Positions 19,171 to 27,505 of a DNA stretch of 53,949 nt are shown one piece after another. Within the stretch, counting starts at the first letter, position 1. Each line of letters begins with the position of its first letter. The position numbers and the translations under genes were made by a program. This DNA is from Gemmatimonadota bacterium. GTDB lineage: Bacteria > Latescibacterota > UBA2968 > GCA-2709665. The notes beneath the pieces are model-generated. The model searched no databases. It had not been told where the DNA came from and worked only from the letters and a program-made list of their open reading frames with translations. Where the stretch lies: contig PAQK01000046.1 of the NCBI GenBank assembly GCA_002709665.1, positions 76,912 through 130,860 of the forward strand, given 5' to 3'.

Positions 19171-19226
19171 AACACGGGCCTACTGAGAAATGCAAAGCAC
19201 GGAGCCTCACCTCCCTGCCTCAAATA

Positions 19227-19715
19227 ATGACTGAAGTGCTGGTAGTCCGTCACGCTCAGGCCGCGCGTCAGGAACTTGCGAATGCGGAAAGACCATTGAG
19301 CGAAGAGGTTATTAAAGATGCCCGGGAGTTAGCTACGAAGCTGGCCTCGCGGGGGATCAATTTCATCTACTCCAGTCCATAAAAACGAGCTATTGAAACG
19401 GTTGAACCCCTGTGCAAGGCTACTGGTTTAGAAGTACAGATCCACGACGACCTGAGGTAGAGCACAGAGGATGAGGACTTTCCCGAGGTAAGAAATCGGA
19501 TGGTTTCCGCCATTGAAGAGATTGTCTTTTGAAATCCTGAACAAATGTTGGTTGTTTGCACGCACGGCGGTACATCCTGGGGCCTGATCAGCAGTTTCGA
19601 TCCTGATTTTGGGTATGAGCAGTATAAAGAGATCGGCTCTCCTGATATAAACCGTTTCGTTTACGAAGGGGACCGTGGCATATATGACGCCGAATTCAGA
19701 ATCGAGATTTTGTGC
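19227..19715 (+). pseudogene. Histidine phosphatase with three in-frame stops
   Basis: A single uninterrupted frame from ATG 19227 encodes a small phosphoglycerate-mutase-like (SixA-type) histidine phosphatase: catalytic 'VVRHAQA', 'LSEEVIKDARELATKL', 'FIYSSP', 'KRAIETVEPL', and the second His in 'VCTHGGT'. It is broken by TAA at 19380, TAG at 19458 and TGA at 19530, all in frame and with no shift. Recognisable similarity fades near 19715, 60 bp before the methyltransferase gene. The three different stop codons argue against a recoded stop. Confidence 0.75.
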
Positions 19716-19776
19716 TCGCGTGCTGGAGCCGTTGAATGGAGCAGTCGGGCCGCAATTTATTCAAGAGAGATATACC

Positions 19777-20535
19777 ATGAACGAAATGCACGAGGCGAAC
19801 AGAAAGGGTTGGGATGCAGTATCACCGAGGTGGCAGAAAGGGATTGACGAAAAGAAAGACTGGCAAAAATTCCCGAGCGATCCCACACTTGCATTCAGTC
19901 CCTCAGAGCTGAAGTATGTCGAGAAGACGAAGGGATGCGATGTATGTGTACTCGGCAGCGGCGACAACCTGGCAGTCTTTGCACTTGCCGGTCTTGGGGC
20001 TCGAGTCACCTCTATAGACATTTCTCAGACCCAACTGGACATTGCAGCCCATAGGGCAGAAAAACTTGGCCTGGATATCACCTTTGTGCGCGCTGACGTT
20101 ACAGATCTGAGAGACCTTTCTGATGAGAGCTTTGACCTGGTCTATACCGGTGGTCATGTGGGTGTCTGGGTGTCGGATCTGCAGAAGTACTATGCCGAGG
20201 CAGGCCGAATCCTCCGAAAGAGAGGGTTGTTCATTGTTCGTGAATACCATCCATTCAGGAGATTATGGGCGGACAATCCGGATAGACTGGAACTAGAATT
20301 CGGATATTTCAATCTTGGACCCCACCAATACGATCGGTCCCACGAAGCCCCCGAAAAGGGACCACTTCCCAGCTTCGAGTTCCATTGGACTGTCGCAGAT
20401 TATGTGACAGCCGTGCTCGAAACAGGAATACATTTGATTCAGATAACTGAAGACGGCGACAGGTCCGAGGAGTGGGAAGCAGCGCCACTAGCGGGATTGC
20501 CTATCAATCTGATGCTTGTAGGACGCAAACACTAG
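19777..20535 (+). CDS. Class I SAM-dependent methyltransferase
   Basis: A 252-residue Rossmann-fold methyltransferase. Motif I is degenerate but clear: 'VCVLGSGDNLAVFALAGLG'. It is followed by the acidic residue of motif II in 'VTSIDIS' and 'RADVTDL', with 'FDLVYTGGHVGVW' as motif IV. The C-terminal region resembles UbiE/methyltransferase-11 type proteins. ATG 19777 is preceded by AAGAGAGA; the open frame to 19675 runs into the phosphatase remnant. The substrate is unknown. It lies 24 bp upstream of a UxuA-like gene and is likely in the same transcript. Confidence 0.85.
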   Translation: MNEMHEANRKGWDAVSPRWQKGIDEKKDWQKFPSDPTLAFSPSELKYVEKTKGCDVCVLGSGDNLAVFALAGLGARVTSIDISQTQLDIAAHRAEKLGLDITFVRADVTDLRDLSDESFDLVYTGGHVGVWVSDLQKYYAEAGRILRKRGLFIVREYHPFRRLWADNPDRLELEFGYFNLGPHQYDRSHEAPEKGPLPSFEFHWTVADYVTAVLETGIHLIQITEDGDRSEEWEAAPLAGLPINLMLVGRKH

Positions 20536-20559
20536 TCAACACAGAAAGGACCCCCTTTT

Positions 20560-21570
20560 ATGTATGTGGGTACCCAGTATTTCGGGACATCAAAAAGTGA
20601 GATGGAATTTCTGGTTCGACATGGCGTCACTCACTTTGACGCGTCTGTCGACGGCCTGGATGCAGAAACACTCACAAGGCACCGGGAAAAAGCCGCGGCC
20701 CATGGTGTGGAACTGGAAATGGTTCACATTCCCGAATTCGACAATATCGCACTTGCCAGGGATCCTGAACGCGATCGGGACATCGATACTGTTTGTGGTT
20801 ACATCGAAAATGCCAGCAAAGCCGGACTCCGAGGTTTGAATTACAATTTCTGTGTTCTCCGGGCAGTTGACGCCGGAGGCATTGTCCAGCGCACACCGCG
20901 TATCCCTGGACGAGGCGGCTCCACTTACAGTTCCTTCGTTCTTGAAGAATATGACAACGAGAAACGATACGAGGCTGGAGATGTGTCCAGAGAAGAGTCT
21001 TTCGACCGTGCTGCGTATTTCCTCGAGCGTATCTTGCCGGTGGCCGATGAAAACAACATTCAGATGGCTTGTCACCTGAACGATCCACCCGTCCCGATAC
21101 TAAATGGTGTTGAGAAATGGAATTGGCCCGTGTTCGAAGGCCTCAAGCGATTTATCGACCTGATAGACAGTCCCAACCACGGATTTAATTTCTGTTGCGG
21201 AGTCGCTGCAGAGGGGTTGGAGAACCCTAGGGAAGAACTACCAGAAATCGTGAAGTACTTCGCAGAAAAGAAAAGGATCTTCAACGTCCATTTCAGGAAC
21301 ATTCGAGGAGGACTGCACAACTTTCATGAAACCTGGCCGGATGAAGGTGATGTAAACATGTATCAGATCGCGAAAATCCTCTACGACGCGGGGTACCCTT
21401 ACATGCTGATGCCTGACCACGCACCGCACCATCCTGATGACATCCCCCACGAAGGTGGGTCGAGCCGGATGCGACAGGGCTGGGCATTCCAGTTTGGGTA
21501 CATTATCGCGTTGATTCAGGCTCTGGAAAATGGTAACCATTCCGAGCCATCCGGCAACGGTGCAGCTTGA
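20560..21570 (+). CDS. Mannonate dehydratase (UxuA)-like protein
   Basis: A 336-residue TIM-barrel protein of the UxuA / xylose-isomerase-like superfamily. UxuA converts D-mannonate to 2-keto-3-deoxygluconate in hexuronate breakdown. Metal and substrate motifs seen: 'ACHLNDPPVP', 'FNFCCG', 'NVHFRNIRGG', 'FHETWPDEGDVNM' and 'MPDHAPHHP'. These follow the UxuA order, but overall length and spacing differ from E. coli UxuA (about 390 residues), so a related dehydratase or isomerase is possible. ATG 20560 has AAAGGA upstream. It closes the sulfatase-propeller-methyltransferase block. Confidence 0.75.
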   Translation: MYVGTQYFGTSKSEMEFLVRHGVTHFDASVDGLDAETLTRHREKAAAHGVELEMVHIPEFDNIALARDPERDRDIDTVCGYIENASKAGLRGLNYNFCVLRAVDAGGIVQRTPRIPGRGGSTYSSFVLEEYDNEKRYEAGDVSREESFDRAAYFLERILPVADENNIQMACHLNDPPVPILNGVEKWNWPVFEGLKRFIDLIDSPNHGFNFCCGVAAEGLENPREELPEIVKYFAEKKRIFNVHFRNIRGGLHNFHETWPDEGDVNMYQIAKILYDAGYPYMLMPDHAPHHPDDIPHEGGSSRMRQGWAFQFGYIIALIQALENGNHSEPSGNGAA

Positions 21571-21614
21571 TGAGCGAACCTGCAGAATCGTCGATCATAC
21601 CTTTTGTAGTAAAC

Positions 21615-21854
21615 CTATGGCCCGGGGTGATCCATCAGACTGTCTAGCCCGAACGTGCGCTCCAACGTTCGGAGGATCGTGTAAGCGCCACGACTGTATC
21701 TCGCAGGATCACTCTTTGTATACGTCTCAAATACCCTGTCTGCTTCATCCAGATAGGCTGCTGTTTCCTCTCGAGGGATGGCCTGTTTCAGCACCAGGTA
21801 ACCCTTCTCGTCCCAATGCTGACGCATCAAATCGCCCAATCCTTTTTCAACCAT
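21615..21854 (-). pseudogene. Phytanoyl-CoA dioxygenase family, truncated
   Basis: A 79-codon frame with the N-terminal signature of PhyH-type Fe(II)/2-oxoglutarate oxygenases ('HWDEKGYLVLKQAIP', 'LERTFGLDSLMDHPG'). Intact members are about 250-300 residues and carry the HxD...H iron site, which is absent here because the frame ends in TAG. The start is intact: ATG 21852-21854 with GGAGGT five bases upstream, 35 bp after the beta-helix gene, as the last gene of the operon. The 3' part appears deleted up to the convergent UxuA-like gene. Confidence 0.7.
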
Positions 21855-21889
21855 CAGTACCTCCGAGTCACGAAATCCCAGACAACCGA

Positions 21890-23269
21890 CTAAAGCACAA
21901 CATTGGAAGACAGAACTACACCCACGTTCTCTCCAACCCTCACCGACTCGCCATCCACTTTGCCCAGGCGATTGTTGGCCACGAGGTTGCCGGTTCCAGT
22001 CCCTGTCCACACGATCGGTGCACGCATCGCCTTCTCCTCTCGGTCCTCAAGAACTGTACATCCTGCGATAATTGAATCACTCACGTCCTCGAGATGTATG
22101 CCCACCGGGCTGCCGTTCAGAATCTGACATCCGCTCAGATTCATCCTTCTGCAGCGATGGAATTCAACGATCGCCTTCCTCTCTCCCGTCGAGACTTCTG
22201 TCTCAGCATCCTGAATGTTCATAGCACTAAACGTGCAATCTTCACTGTCTTCAAACCTGAACCCCGTGCAGAGCTCTCCCTTGTTATAATCCGGGTTGTG
22301 ATCGAAACTGTTTCCGTTGAGGATGATATTCTTGGACCCCTGGACCACCACATTCCGGTCTCGCGCACCATAGACCACATTGCCATTCAGGACCACTCCC
22401 CGACAATTCACCAGGTGGACATTGTTCTCCTGAGTACCTATCAGATTGTCAGAAATCGTAAACTGTCCGGCTTTGTTATTCGTAGAATCGTGACCCACCA
22501 TAAATACGTTTGCGCCTCCTGGACTCTGGATAGCCTGCATCGTATTGCTCGCAATCGTACCTTCCCGGACGGTCGCAGCTTGGTCACGAGAATCGATCCA
22601 CACATCAGCCGAGCGAACGGCATTTTCATCGTAATTGTACTCGATATCGTTACCAGTCACCTGCAGATTCCGGATCTGCGAACCCTCAACCTTGATTCCT
22701 CCGCCCTTGCAATAACTGATATGAGAACCGCTTACTATCACCTGGTGAAGATTCACGTGGTCAAGTGCAATGCCCCGTCCGCTATTGTCATAGATATGGC
22801 AATGAGAGACCAGGACGTTTCTCGCACGATCGTGGATACGTATGCCATCGCGCAATCTCCTGAGCAGAACCCCTTCGAAGGTCGACTGCATTGTGCCCTC
22901 AACAAGAAATCCGTCGGCCTCGGGGTGTCTTCCTTCTATTTCCAGATTCGAAGCGATCGGAAGACGCTCACCAGCCCACACTTCTGGATCGAAGTGTCTT
23001 GGATCAGCGGATCTCCCGTGAGTTCCCTGGATGTGAAAGGCAGGACCAGGACCTCCCATAACGATCTTGGCCGTGCCCACCGCACCCTCGATACCCACTC
23101 GCCCAAACCGGTGCAGGTCTATCTCGACCGACCGCGTGAGGAGATAGTCGCCCCGGGGAAAGGAGAGCACCCCGTCCCCTTCCTCGAGGGTTCGCAAAAC
23201 TGCATCGGTATCGTCTGTAGTTCCGTCAGCTCTTGCGCCGAAATCTCTTACATCACTCAATCCTGCCAC
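21890..23269 (-). CDS. Right-handed beta-helix (pectate-lyase-like) protein
   Basis: A 459-residue protein starting with the 'VRDFGARADGTTDDTDAV' motif typical of the N-terminal segment of pectate-lyase superfamily proteins, then a long series of 'NxxVSHCHIYDNSGRGI'-style coils (about residues 140-455) forming a parallel beta-helix. The family includes lyases, epimerases and glycosidases; no catalytic set can be assigned. There is no signal peptide. The start may be GTG 23269 or TTG nine bases downstream, both near GAGGTGG. It lies 15 bp after the small membrane-protein gene. Confidence 0.75.
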   Translation of the reverse strand: MAGLSDVRDFGARADGTTDDTDAVLRTLEEGDGVLSFPRGDYLLTRSVEIDLHRFGRVGIEGAVGTAKIVMGGPGPAFHIQGTHGRSADPRHFDPEVWAGERLPIASNLEIEGRHPEADGFLVEGTMQSTFEGVLLRRLRDGIRIHDRARNVLVSHCHIYDNSGRGIALDHVNLHQVIVSGSHISYCKGGGIKVEGSQIRNLQVTGNDIEYNYDENAVRSADVWIDSRDQAATVREGTIASNTMQAIQSPGGANVFMVGHDSTNNKAGQFTISDNLIGTQENNVHLVNCRGVVLNGNVVYGARDRNVVVQGSKNIILNGNSFDHNPDYNKGELCTGFRFEDSEDCTFSAMNIQDAETEVSTGERKAIVEFHRCRRMNLSGCQILNGSPVGIHLEDVSDSIIAGCTVLEDREEKAMRAPIVWTGTGTGNLVANNRLGKVDGESVRVGENVGVVLSSNVVL

Positions 23270-23284
23270 CTCAATTCGAATAAA

Positions 23285-23524
23285 CTAACCCATTCTGTGA
23301 CTATGTTTTTGTAGGAGTTCGCCCATCTTCTCAGACTGGATTAGCCTGGCCTGGACCTCTCTATACTGCAGCCAAAAGTTCTCTACCAGGTAGATATGAT
23401 CCCCCACAGCGCAACCAGCACCGAAACAAGATAAGCCATTGTCAAGGGGCCTTCGCAAAGAAGAGCGCTCAACGACAAATACGATCAGCATTGCCACCGA
23501 GAGCAGAAAGATTCTGAATCTCAC
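23285..23524 (-). CDS. Small membrane-anchored protein, 79 residues, unknown
   Basis: A 79-residue protein with one hydrophobic segment at residues 4-18 (RIFLLSVAMLIVFVV) followed by a basic residue patch and a 55-residue soluble tail that ends in a helix-like 'YREVQARLIQSEKMGELLQK'. The GTG start (23522-23524) overlaps the TGA of the M81 peptidase gene in GTGA, a sign of translational coupling, and the beta-helix gene starts 15 bp after its stop. That tight fit is the main evidence that it is real. I recognise no family. Topology is probably N-in with a periplasmic tail, or a cleaved signal. Confidence 0.6.
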   Translation of the reverse strand: MRFRIFLLSVAMLIVFVVERSSLRRPLDNGLSCFGAGCAVGDHIYLVENFWLQYREVQARLIQSEKMGELLQKHSHRMG

Positions 23525-25020
23525 ACCAGAACAATCGGCTCGAAATCTGGAATATCCTCATCCAGGGGAAAGTAGGGCCGCTTCACCTTCTTGAAATCCA
23601 CCTGCTTCATCGTTGGTGGCGTGGGTCCGGGCGTATCCAACACAAACACGGCCTTGGCGAAATCGTCGTACGCCATCCGGTAATTCATCGGATTTTTGGC
23701 AACCACAAATTTAACCTCACGGGCATCCAGACCTACTGACCGATATTGCTCGTCCGCCCAGTCGTAGGTCGGCTGACTCGAAATCAGAACCCGAGCTTCC
23801 CCCATTTTGACGACGGCGGAAGGTCCCATCTCACCTTCCACACCGTCCCAGATTCCTCCAGAATAGATGAATCTTCCGTCACTCACCTTCGTCACGACCC
23901 CAATCACTTCTAAGGGCTCTCCCCACCGAGTATCCATTCTGTGTCCCAACGCAATCCTTACATTCGCACCCTCACCCACCTTATGACAGGTTGCGGCAGC
24001 CTCCGGATCCACAACCATCGACATAGAAGCAACGTCAAGCGCCCTGGAGACCAATGAGCGCAGAGCCCACACACTGTCCCCCGCCGCACCACCCCCACAA
24101 CAATCTGATGCCTCAACCAGAATTACAGGTCCACCATCAACCACGAGACCTTTATCGATCGCCTCGTACGGAGTCAAGATGTCAGGCTCAAGGTCAAATC
24201 TGTGTGCCCAATACATCTCCGCAACCGACCTAGCCAGAGCAGTGGCGCCTTCCAGATCATCGTCCGTCACAACGACACACCCACTCCCCATTCCCTCTTG
24301 ATCCAGGAACGGGTGAAGCAGAAACACGCTGGTGGACAGGACACCATTCTTTCCCTCGTGTGACTTGGCGAACCGCATTATGTCCGCGAATGGATCGTCA
24401 CCCTCCGTAGACCCATGGATCGCACTCGTAATCACCGGAACTTTCCCCATCGCCATTTTCGGTCGACACACCCTATCAAGCGTGTTCAGCAACAACCTGG
24501 CGCCTCGCTCCCCCGTAGAAAAGGAATCCCTGTGAGGATATGTCTCCCAGGCTACCAACGCGTCAGCATGGCGTACCATCTCAGGGGTTACATTGGCATG
24601 CAGGTCAAGCGTAGCCACAACCGGAATGCCTTCACCCACCAACTGCCTGACCGCCAGGATCAGATCCCCCTCGAGATCTTCCACATCTTCCACAGCGGCA
24701 GCCCCGTGAAGTGGGAGGAGCACACCATCCACCGGCAGCGAATTCTCGAGGCGGTCGAGCAGCTCGGCTTTCAAGCACCTGTAGGTCTGCGACTCGACAA
24801 GCCCTCCAGGACAGGTACTCGCATAGACCAGGGGAACCGGCACCGCGCCGCACTCACCCAATACGCTGAGCATTCCTCCCACAACGCCGGTGGACACGTC
24901 GAGAATCTCGTTTCCGCGGCAGAGCTCGTATCGCTCGAACCAGCCCATATCGATCAGCAGCCCCCCGAGTTGATTGCACTCGGTGAACACGGATCCGATC
25001 GCCACGCGGTGACCGCTCAT
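23521..25020 (-). CDS. M81 family metallopeptidase (MlrC-like)
   Basis: A 499-residue member of the MlrC family, named after the enzyme that finishes microcystin breakdown; most members have unknown substrates. Motifs: 'EGDLILAVRQLVGEGIPVVATLDLHAN' is represented by LHGA near 105 and DLHAN near 143, which carry zinc ligands, plus 'DCCGGGAAGD' at the start of the second domain. Length is normal (about 490-500). The ATG overlaps the stop of the enolase-superfamily gene (ATGA), and its own stop overlaps the next start. It is probably cytoplasmic; no signal peptide is seen. Confidence 0.9.
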   Translation of the reverse strand: MSGHRVAIGSVFTECNQLGGLLIDMGWFERYELCRGNEILDVSTGVVGGMLSVLGECGAVPVPLVYASTCPGGLVESQTYRCLKAELLDRLENSLPVDGVLLPLHGAAAVEDVEDLEGDLILAVRQLVGEGIPVVATLDLHANVTPEMVRHADALVAWETYPHRDSFSTGERGARLLLNTLDRVCRPKMAMGKVPVITSAIHGSTEGDDPFADIMRFAKSHEGKNGVLSTSVFLLHPFLDQEGMGSGCVVVTDDDLEGATALARSVAEMYWAHRFDLEPDILTPYEAIDKGLVVDGGPVILVEASDCCGGGAAGDSVWALRSLVSRALDVASMSMVVDPEAAATCHKVGEGANVRIALGHRMDTRWGEPLEVIGVVTKVSDGRFIYSGGIWDGVEGEMGPSAVVKMGEARVLISSQPTYDWADEQYRSVGLDAREVKFVVAKNPMNYRMAYDDFAKAVFVLDTPGPTPPTMKQVDFKKVKRPYFPLDEDIPDFEPIVLV

Positions 25021-26210
25021 GCGTCTATCTCCACATAAGGAAGAGATGGCGGCTCATAGGCCTTGCCAAACATCATATCCGAGTAAGATCCATCCGGAAT
25101 CTTCAGCGGATTAGCCATTCTTAGCCTCTCGACCACATCCATGTCCAATTGGATACCCAAACCGGGACGATCGCCCAGCGTCAACTGCCCATTGCTCACC
25201 TCCAAGGGATCCACAAGAAGATCTTCAACAAATGGCGTCCCCGTCCTGTCGATCTCCACGGTAATCCCGTTGGAAATGGCAGAAACCACATGCGCATTCG
25301 CCGTCACAGCAACAGCATCACTCCAGGTGTGGGTTGCCACACGCAGCCCATTCGCTCCGGCAAGTTGCGCCACCTTCACCACCTCACTAATCCCACCGCA
25401 CCTGCTTGAGTCGGGCTGTACAATGTTCACCGCCTTCGCTCTAATCAGTTCTCTGAATCCCTGAAATCCAAACTCGTTTTCACCCGCAGAGACCGGAATC
25501 CCCACGGCTCCCCGGAGGGCCACAAACGAATCGATATCCTCTGGCGGGAACGGCTCTTCGTACCAGAACACCCTCATGTCCTCCAGGAATTCCCCCATTC
25601 TCCTTGCCAAAGCAACATTGTAGCGCATCGATGCATCGACAATAACATCATGTTCCGGACCGATGGCTTTCCTCACCGCGGTCACCGCCTCCCTGTCCCA
25701 CTCCTCGCTTCGCGCCAGCCGCATCTTCACCCTTTTGAAACCCGCGTCAATGTGCCCTATCGCCTCTTCTGCCAGAGCATCGATCTCGTTCCACAGCAAA
25801 CCGCTCGCATAGGCAGGACAGACACCTTCTGTTCCTCCAAGTAGCTTCCACACCGGTTTTCCTTCGCTCTGTCCCTTCAGGTCCCATAAAGCCGTATCCA
25901 CGCCCCCGATAGCAGACATAGTCACACCCTTCCGACCATACCATCTCGTCACACCATACATCTTCTCCCACAGCGATTCTACCCGGTTAGGATCCTCACC
26001 TCGGAGCAACGGATCCAGTTGGTCGCGAACGATCAAGTAGACCAGTGCTGGATGAGAATAGACAGAGCCAACGCCAACGTGACCCGTATCCGTGTGGATA
26101 AGGATCAACGTGGTCAGCCGGGCAGTACAGATTCCTCCCGCATATTGGAATCCGCTGGCATTGGGGTATTCGTATCGCAGGTTGATCGGTTCGACTCGTT
26201 CTATTCTCAC
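25017..26210 (-). CDS. Mandelate racemase/muconate lactonizing family enzyme
   Basis: A 397-residue enolase-superfamily enzyme. The second-strand acid/base segment reads 'KRVKMRLA', with a Lys (KxR form) rather than a clean KxK. Metal ligands are Asp in 'IVDASMRYN', Glu in 'WYEEPF' and Glu in 'SAGENEF'; the barrel His is in 'ATHTWSD'. These enzymes abstract a proton next to a carboxylate, acting as acid-sugar dehydratases or racemases. GTG 26208-26210 has GAGGA upstream. It heads the operon with the M81 peptidase, small membrane protein, beta-helix protein and the broken dioxygenase. Confidence 0.9.
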   Translation of the reverse strand: MRIERVEPINLRYEYPNASGFQYAGGICTARLTTLILIHTDTGHVGVGSVYSHPALVYLIVRDQLDPLLRGEDPNRVESLWEKMYGVTRWYGRKGVTMSAIGGVDTALWDLKGQSEGKPVWKLLGGTEGVCPAYASGLLWNEIDALAEEAIGHIDAGFKRVKMRLARSEEWDREAVTAVRKAIGPEHDVIVDASMRYNVALARRMGEFLEDMRVFWYEEPFPPEDIDSFVALRGAVGIPVSAGENEFGFQGFRELIRAKAVNIVQPDSSRCGGISEVVKVAQLAGANGLRVATHTWSDAVAVTANAHVVSAISNGITVEIDRTGTPFVEDLLVDPLEVSNGQLTLGDRPGLGIQLDMDVVERLRMANPLKIPDGSYSDMMFGKAYEPPSLPYVEIDA

Positions 26211-26496
26211 GGGGAATTCCTCATCAGAAACCTGGTGGTGGTGACAGGCCGGTGTTCAAGAAAGGTCGGGATTGGGTAGTAAGATGCCGGGATATTAGCA
26301 ATCGGTGTTCACTAATAATAAATAGCCCCCAGTAGCCAAAACAGGCGAAGGGAGAATCCTACACAAGAACTCTATGGTGCAGGGCTTGGTAGGCAATCCA
26401 GCATTTCGCAATATAGCCATCACTCGATCGTGCGGTCAAACGAATCCCCCTGAAACACGGAAGACTTCAAGGGGAGCAAGCAGAAAGCAAATTCGC
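26211..26496. other. Gap upstream of the enolase-superfamily operon
   Basis: About 290 bp without a gene. This should contain the operon promoter on the minus strand, but I see no clear -35/-10 pair. Confidence 0.4.
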
Positions 26497-27093
26497 TCAA
26501 CGGTTCAGCTCAAATAGGACCTGCATCTGGTAAACGATAAACATGAACAGGACGTGAAACAACAACACGGCAAGGTATGCATATCTCCCATCGCTCAATT
26601 CAGCAGTAAAAAGTCTCCAAATATCGACACACTTCAACAGGTCCGCTCAAGCTGTAAACGCCTTGCGATGCATAAAAATGGTATGATTGATATAATAGAG
26701 GAAACGCACGAGAACGCCCACTGTCAGTGTGCCTGTCCACAATGAGGCAACATGTGATCATTGCCCTGCCAAGCTGTGAAATTGAATTGGACAACATAGA
26801 TGAACAGAGCAAACATCCTGACAATGGTATCATCAGCCGATTGGCGCCTTCTCCTTATACTATAATTTAGATCGAATGGAATGAGGAAAATGGGATGAAC
26901 GGCAGAGATGATCAGCACGAAGGCAATGCCCTCCCTCAGATCCATAATTCCAAGTTCCCCAATAGGGAACAGGACGGTACTGGCTACTAAGATGGATACC
27001 AGGCAGCCGAGATTAATTCAGGTCACGGCGTAACGGAAGGTAACCTCCAAATTCAGCAAGATTAGCAAAAGTACGTGCTGACGGTGTTTCCTT
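26497..27093 (-). pseudogene. Remnant of a polytopic membrane protein
   Basis: Conceptual translation across frames gives a run of membrane-type segments: 'QHVLLLILLNLEVTFRYAV', a TGA, 'LVSILVASTVLFPIGELG', 'IAFVLIISAVHPIFLIPF', 'MFALFIYVVQFNFTAWQG', then a frame change to 'LTVGVLVRFLYYIN', another stop, and 'YAYLAVLLFHVLFMFIVY' to a final stop at 26497-26499. At least one shift and two internal stops are needed. The family is not recognised. A GAAAGGA stretch is present near the presumed start. Confidence 0.45.
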
Positions 27094-27139
27094 TCTATCA
27101 ACTGTCAATTCACCATCATCAAAATACCTATCAGTGCGG

Positions 27140-27457
27140 CAACCGCCAAAAATCTGCCGATCACCTCAAATACCCCTTCACCATCCTGAATCCTTTTTAG
27201 AAGCAAAATTTCAGGCACCGGTACACCGACAGCTCGGCAAGCTTCCATCCCCCACACTTCTTGCTCAAATCCCAATTCGCCTGATCTTTCCAATAAAGGC
27301 TTTGCCTTGTCTCGATGCAGTGGACTTCGTTTTCATATCCACCTACGATCTTCTCACTTCTGGCAGGTTCCTGACCCGTTGCCCGTGTCACCAGGTCAAA
27401 CAAGGCCTTTTCGGCGGTCGCAAATCCTCGATGGAGGTCTTCTATGTAGCGATTCAT
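27140..27457 (-). pseudogene. Aminoglycoside-phosphotransferase-like remnant
   Basis: Pieces in three frames line up with the N-terminal lobe of APH/choline-kinase-like phosphotransferases: 'LVTRATGQEPARSEKIVGGY' plus 'ENEVHCIET', then 'KAFIGKIRRIG', then 'GFEQEVWGMEACRAVGVPVP' plus 'EILLL'. The nucleotide-loop Asn-Glu and the 'GVPVPE' hinge are clear. Two frameshifts and loss of the catalytic C-lobe make it non-functional. It lies 49 bp beyond the phnX stop codon. Confidence 0.6.
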
Positions 27458-27505
27458 CCACCTGGCCTCAATGGCTTACCGTAGGCAGTCGTGTCTGAGT
27501 GTTCA

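Noticed and set aside
16051-19532. Stop-codon recoding to explain in-frame stops in higA and the phosphatase gene
   Set aside because: All three stop codons are involved, neighbouring intact genes use them normally, and nearby remnants also carry frameshifts and truncations.
22094-23314. 406-residue plus-strand open frame
   Set aside because: It lies antisense to the beta-helix gene, which has clear family motifs and operon context; the plus frame has no recognisable domain.
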